DNA of 64,000 bases from positions 62,001-126,000 of the forward strand of contig CAZNPH010000003.1 of assembly GCA_964574985.1 (NCBI GenBank), given 5' to 3'. Made by a program: the position numbers and the translations under genes. The DNA is from CAZNPH01 sp964574985. GTDB taxonomy: Bacteria > Bacteroidota > Bacteroidia > Bacteroidales > SM23-62. Positions 60,000-64,000 of the stretch are shown piece by piece (position 1 is the first letter of the stretch; the number at the start of each line of letters is the position of its first letter). Under the pieces are notes generated by a model. That model was given only the letters and a program-made list of their open reading frames with translations, was not told where the DNA came from and did no database searches.

Positions 60000-61967
60000 A
60001 TGGATGTTTCCGTCATCATAGTCAACTACAATGTCAGGTTTTTCCTGGAGCAATGCCTGATATCAATCCGCCAGGCCTCCAAAAATCTGCAAACAGAGGT
60101 TTTTGTCGTGGACAACAATTCCGCAGATGGCTCAACCGTCATGATCCGCGACAAATTCAGGGAAGTAACCCTGATCGCCAATGACCGGAACCTTGGTTTC
60201 TCGGCTGCCAACAACCAGGCCCTGAAAAAATGCAGCGGGAAATACATATTGATACTGAATCCTGATACGGTGATCCGGGAAGACAGCCTCGAAAAATGTT
60301 TCCGTTTTATGGAAGAACATCCCGATGCGGGAGCCATGGGAGTGAAAATGATCGACGGCAAAGGGAATTATCTGCCCGAATCCAAGCGGGCCCTCCCCAC
60401 ACCCGGAGTGGCCTTTTTCAAAGTATTCGGATTCTCCTCCCTTTTTCCCGGATCATCCCTGTTTTCACGCTACCACCTGGGGCATCTGGATGCCGGTAAA
60501 ACCCATCCGGTGGATGTTCTTCCCGGAGCATTCATGTTCATCCGAAGGCAAGCCCTGGAAAAAACCGGATACCTGGATGAAGATTTTTTCATGTATGGCG
60601 AAGATATTGACCTGTCCTACCGCCTGATCAGGGCGGGCTACGGAAATTACTATTTCCCCGGCACCACCATCATCCATTACAAGGGAGAAAGCACCAAAAA
60701 AGGAAGCATCAATTATGTGGTGATGTTTTACCGGGCCATGATCATTTTTGCCAGAAAGCACTTCAGTAAAAAAAATGCCCGGATTTTTTCCTTTCTGATC
60801 AGTCTGGCCATTTATTTCAGGGCATTCCTTTCCATAGCAAAAAGGCTGTTATCCGGGATATTTCTGCCCCTCTCGGACGGATTGATCTTTTTTCTCGGGT
60901 TCTGCATCATCAAACCACTTTGGGAACAATACAGGTTCCGGGACAATGCAGCCTATCCTGAAGAATATATGCAGATCGTTGTTCCCCTGTACATCCTCGT
61001 TTGGATCTTATCGGCACTGACCGCGGGTGGATATGATAAACCTTTGCGTCCGGGGCGCTTCATCAAAGGAGTATTTTCAGGTACGGTGATCATTCTGATC
61101 GTATACGCCCTCCTTCCGGAGCAATTCAGGTTTTCCCGGATCATGATCCTGCTGGGTACAGCCTGGGTCATTATTTCCGGTATTTTGTTCCGTTTGGCAT
61201 TGAATTCACTGAATGTTACAGGATATCAGTTCAAATCCCGTCACAAGGAACGAACCGCGGTGGCCGGTTATGAAAAAGAAGCCTCCAGGATCACGCAGAT
61301 ATTATCAGGTTCAAAAACAAAACGGGAAATCATCGGATATGTTAGTCCGTCCCCCGGTAAATCCGAATCTTACCTGGGGAACATGGACCGTATATCCGAC
61401 ATTGTCCGCATCAACCGGATCGATGAAATCATCTTCTGCTCAGCAGACATCAGCATTTCGGATATCATGAAACATATGACCGGACTTTCCGGGATGAATC
61501 TGGATTTCAAGATCGCCCCTCCCGAAACCGTTTCAGTGATCGGCAGCAATTCGATCGATACCGCAGAAGATCTTTATCTGATCGGACTCAATACCATTTC
61601 ATCACCATCTGACCGGAGGAAGAAAAGACTGTTCGATATCCTGTCCTCCTTGTTCCTTCTGGGCCTCTTCCCCCTGCTTATGCCAACCATCAGCCATCCC
61701 GCGAAAGCCCTGGGGAATATTACCAGGGTGCTTGCAGGAAAGGATACATGGGTGGGGTTGCCCGGACTCCGGTCCGGTGACGGAGGAGTCTCCCTTGCCC
61801 TGAAACCGGGGATCTTTGCACCTGCCGATAAATTTCGCAAGCATCGTTTCTCGGCCGGTGAACTGGACAGGATGGATATGATGTATGCGAAAAGATACAG
61901 GTATACCACAGACCTTTTGATCCTGCTCAGGAATCTCAACAAGATCGGCAAGGAAAAGCGTAGATGA
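60000..61967 (+). CDS. GT2 glycosyltransferase fused to degenerate sugar-phosphate transferase
   Basis: 655 residues from ATG 60000, 9 bases after GGAGG; ATG 59979 overlapping the lysA stop is the alternative. Residues 1-240 are a GT-A transferase (DVSVIIVNYNVRFFLEQCL, VVDNNSADGSTVMI, ILILNPDTVI, FFMYGEDIDLSYRLIRAGY). Membrane helices follow at about 265-290, 297-312, 330-345, 360-375 and 380-395. About 405-525 is a Rossmann-like region as in WbaP/WcaJ-type polyisoprenyl-phosphate sugar transferases, then KKRLFDILSSLFLLGLFPLL and VLAGKDTWVGLPG resemble parts of their catalytic domain, while the usual central Asp-Pro/Arg block seems absent. Probably surface-glycan synthesis; the C-terminal part may be non-catalytic. 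Confidence 0.85.
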   Translation: MDVSVIIVNYNVRFFLEQCLISIRQASKNLQTEVFVVDNNSADGSTVMIRDKFREVTLIANDRNLGFSAANNQALKKCSGKYILILNPDTVIREDSLEKCFRFMEEHPDAGAMGVKMIDGKGNYLPESKRALPTPGVAFFKVFGFSSLFPGSSLFSRYHLGHLDAGKTHPVDVLPGAFMFIRRQALEKTGYLDEDFFMYGEDIDLSYRLIRAGYGNYYFPGTTIIHYKGESTKKGSINYVVMFYRAMIIFARKHFSKKNARIFSFLISLAIYFRAFLSIAKRLLSGIFLPLSDGLIFFLGFCIIKPLWEQYRFRDNAAYPEEYMQIVVPLYILVWILSALTAGGYDKPLRPGRFIKGVFSGTVIILIVYALLPEQFRFSRIMILLGTAWVIISGILFRLALNSLNVTGYQFKSRHKERTAVAGYEKEASRITQILSGSKTKREIIGYVSPSPGKSESYLGNMDRISDIVRINRIDEIIFCSADISISDIMKHMTGLSGMNLDFKIAPPETVSVIGSNSIDTAEDLYLIGLNTISSPSDRRKKRLFDILSSLFLLGLFPLLMPTISHPAKALGNITRVLAGKDTWVGLPGLRSGDGGVSLALKPGIFAPADKFRKHRFSAGELDRMDMMYAKRYRYTTDLLILLRNLNKIGKEKRR

Positions 61968-62300
61968 TTTCATATCCACAGGATGCTGTTTTGCCTGAAT
62001 TTCTTGCTTTTCAATCAAAAATATTTGACTGCATTCCAAATTTTGTTTTCTTTATTGAAACTTTCACGAGAATATATTTAAATTTAATTTTTAGCATTTT
62101 ATAATGATGATTCTAACATTATGCTCTTTTGTTGCCGGCCTCCCACAGTCCGTCCACATGCCGGGCCGGCGAACCCCCATTTTTCTCCGAACGGCGGCCT
62201 GCCGCAGGATCGGTGATGGGGGCTTCATTCTTTTTTATATATCTTTTTTATGCAAAACCCTGGATGGATCCGACAGGTGAGGCATTATATCCAAAAAAAG
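61968..62300. other. Gap of 333 bases before the PorE-like gene
   Basis: AT-rich from 61970 to 62110, then GC-rich with short inverted GCCGGC and CGGCGGCCTGCCG patterns (62133-62205), then a T-rich tract. I see no coding potential, no tRNA and no exact promoter box; TATCTTTT (62240-62247) is one mismatch from the consensus and may serve the downstream gene. Confidence 0.5.
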
Positions 62301-64000
62301 ATGAAACATCTTTGTTTTGCTTTTTCTCTCATCATCTTCCCCTTCGCACTCTGGTCCCAGTCTGAACCTGATTACCGGGAAATGTTTGCAGAAGCCGAAT
62401 CCTTTTTTCTTTTTGAAGAGTACAATGAAGCACTGCCGCTGTATCAGAAACTCCATGTCCAATATACCGAAAACGACAACATCAATTACAAGATAGGGAT
62501 CTGTTACCTGAACAATCCCTATGAAAAAGAAAAGGCCATCGGGTACCTGGAACGGGCCGTTGAAAACATCACCCTGAAATACAAGGAGAACAATTTCAGG
62601 GAAAAACAGGCTCCGCTGGATGCCCTCTTTTACCTGGGCAACGCATACCGGATCAACAACCAGTTCGACAAAGCCCTTGAGGTGTATTCCGAATTCAAAA
62701 CCAGGCTTGACCCGGAGGTATACCGTGAACAACTGGTCGATGAGCAGATCGTTGCCTGCAAGAATGCCAAAAAGCTGATGAAGGATCCGGTGGATATCGA
62801 CATGACCAACATCGGAGAAAGGATCAACACAAGGTTTTCTGACATCCGTGCCGTAGTGTCGGGAGATCAGACAAAGATGGTTTTTGTATCCAGACTCCAG
62901 TTCTATGATGCCGTCTTCTATACGGAAAAAGTAAAGGGACAATGGTCCTATCCGAGGAACATCATTCCTGAACTGGGTGTCGATGAAGACGCTTATCCCA
63001 CTTGTCTTTCCTTTGACGGATCCGAATTGTATGTATACAGGAGCGATAATTTTCTGGGAGAAATATACATGAGCACATTTGAAAACGGGAAATGGACCCC
63101 GCTGAGGAAGCTCAATGAAAACATCAACACCAAATACTGGGAATCCCATGCATGCCTTTCTCCCGACGGCAGGATCCTTTATTTTACCAGCAACCGGAAA
63201 GGAGGACACGGGGGACTGGATATATACAAATCGCTGAAGGGAAAGGAAGGTGACTGGATGGACCCCATAAACCTTGGACCCGTCATCAATACAGAATACA
63301 ACGAAGATACTCCCTTCATCAGTGGTGACGGAAAAACACTCTATTTCAGTTCCTACGGACATTACAACATGGGGGGGTATGATATATTCTATTCAGCCCT
63401 GCTTGAGGACAGCACATGGTCGGTGCCTTTGAACGCAGGTTATCCCATCAATACATCCGACGATGATTTGTTCTTTCAGCCGGTCCGGAACGGCATATAT
63501 GCCTATTATTCCAGATACTTTGAGGATCAGGGCCAGGGGAAATCGGACATCTACCTCGTAGAGATTTATTCCGACACCCATCCCAGAAAATTTCTCATCC
63601 GGGGCATACTCAGCCTGAAGGGCGATTTTGAAATTAAAAAGCCACTGCATATCAGACTGGTAAACAAAAGAACCGGGGAAATTGCCGATACCGCCATCCT
63701 CAAAGAGCTGGATACGGGAGATTTTTCCCTGGCAGCCCCCCGGGGCAGATATGATCTGGTCATTTCAGGGGACGATATCGAAGACCAGATCACGGAATTT
63801 GTCATTCCGGAAAGGTACCGGGAAAAGGAATTTGAAATTGCTTCTGACATCGTCCTGAACAAGGCAGTACAACCTCCGGAAATACCCGAACCGGAAATAG
63901 CTGACAGGATTACGGTCAGTGATACACTCATATTGACGGATGACCTGAAACCGGTTTGCATCGAAATGAAACTGGACACGGGGTCTGCACTGGTCATTGA
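62301..64000 (+). CDS. PorE-like TPR/PD40 protein, incomplete at the right edge
   Basis: 566 codons are visible and the frame is still open at 64000. A signal peptide (MKHLCFAFSLIIFPFALWSQ) is followed by TPR-like helices (about 25-135: FAEAESFFLFEEYNEALPLY, FYLGNAYRINNQFDKALEVY). A six-bladed PD40/WD40-like propeller covers about 165-420, with repeats such as CLSPDGRILYFTSNRKGG and FISGDGKTLYFSSYG. A beta-sandwich, likely carboxypeptidase-regulatory type, runs at about 425-490. An OmpA-type peptidoglycan-binding domain would be expected next but lies outside. PorE has this order and links T9SS to the cell wall; many Bacteroidota paralogues share it, so PorE itself is not certain. Confidence 0.85.
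   Translation, partial: MKHLCFAFSLIIFPFALWSQSEPDYREMFAEAESFFLFEEYNEALPLYQKLHVQYTENDNINYKIGICYLNNPYEKEKAIGYLERAVENITLKYKENNFREKQAPLDALFYLGNAYRINNQFDKALEVYSEFKTRLDPEVYREQLVDEQIVACKNAKKLMKDPVDIDMTNIGERINTRFSDIRAVVSGDQTKMVFVSRLQFYDAVFYTEKVKGQWSYPRNIIPELGVDEDAYPTCLSFDGSELYVYRSDNFLGEIYMSTFENGKWTPLRKLNENINTKYWESHACLSPDGRILYFTSNRKGGHGGLDIYKSLKGKEGDWMDPINLGPVINTEYNEDTPFISGDGKTLYFSSYGHYNMGGYDIFYSALLEDSTWSVPLNAGYPINTSDDDLFFQPVRNGIYAYYSRYFEDQGQGKSDIYLVEIYSDTHPRKFLIRGILSLKGDFEIKKPLHIRLVNKRTGEIADTAILKELDTGDFSLAAPRGRYDLVISGDDIEDQITEFVIPERYREKEFEIASDIVLNKAVQPPEIPEPEIADRITVSDTLILTDDLKPVCIEMKLDTGSALVI

Noticed and set aside
62235..63362. 375-residue open frame on the minus strand
   Set aside because: It lies wholly opposite the PorE-like gene, has no recognisable domain or signal, and its residue pattern is what the complement of the PD40 repeats would give.

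Overview
The window looks like chromosomal DNA of a member of the Bacteroidota, most likely a Bacteroidales/Marinilabiliales-type bacterium. This is inferred from type IX secretion (T9SS) genes (porT, porV, porU, porP/sprF-like, gldJ, a PorE-like protein and a cargo with a C-terminal sorting domain), from DUF4199, SiaC/DUF1987 and PorP families, and from many copies of the phylum's promoter box TAnnTTTG placed 10-60 bases before genes. GC content looks moderate by eye. I found no tRNA or rRNA gene, insertion sequence, CRISPR array or phage gene. One structural RNA is present, the SRP RNA. The content is mostly core chromosome.

Layout. 1-7.9 kb: 3' part of an RNA methyltransferase, a purL-porT operon, an SDR-Ldh oxidoreductase pair, an Omp85-family outer membrane protein and a nitroreductase. 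8-14.2 kb: a T9SS-exported lamin-tail/OB-fold protein, an ICMT-type membrane methyltransferase, MGMT, a sulfatase, a decayed fragment of an alpha-L-rhamnosidase, DUF2905 and a 43-residue lipoprotein. 14.2-20.3 kb: an outer-membrane-like protein of unknown role, gapA with a clear promoter and terminator, a SiaC-type regulator, a MacB-type permease and aconitase. 20.4-26 kb: a luxC-like/PRiA4_ORF3/miaA operon, a NUDIX hydrolase and a DUF4199-GT2-GT4 operon. 26-29.5 kb: SRP RNA, folC, phoH-type PIN-ATPase and ispF.

29.5-38.7 kb is the T9SS core of the window: porU-porV-ispF on the minus strand, then porP/sprF-like, gldJ and murF on the plus strand. PorT (0.4 kb), the cargo (8 kb) and the PorE-like gene (62.3 kb) are the distant members. 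38.7-43.2 kb: sixA-ppk1-suhB-GT2. 43.4-46.4 kb: lemA and two TPM-domain genes followed by a CapA-family gene. 46.4-51.8 kb (minus): merR-nif3-zinc ribbon and two tandem M23 peptidases followed by a second CapA-family gene. 52-64 kb: alaS with a hairpin-rich leader, an acyl-CoA ligase, a sodium:solute symporter, recR-lysA-GT2 fusion, and the start of the PorE-like gene, which runs off the window.

How it fits together. Much of the window builds or furnishes the cell envelope: peptidoglycan precursors (murF, lysA), wall remodelling (M23 pair), polyprenyl precursors (ispF), surface glycans (four glycosyltransferases), outer membrane insertion (Omp85) and T9SS export. The rest is central metabolism (gapA, aconitase, purL, folC, ppk1), tRNA/translation (alaS, miaA, SRP RNA) and repair (recR, MGMT). 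Six convergent gene pairs overlap at their 3' ends, and six genes appear to start with TTG. No wholly new system stood out. The best leads are a glycosyltransferase fused to an apparently disabled sugar-phosphate transferase, palindromic or hairpin leaders before alaS, ppk1 and recR, interleaved divergent promoters at the SRP RNA, and a terminator lodged just before murF.
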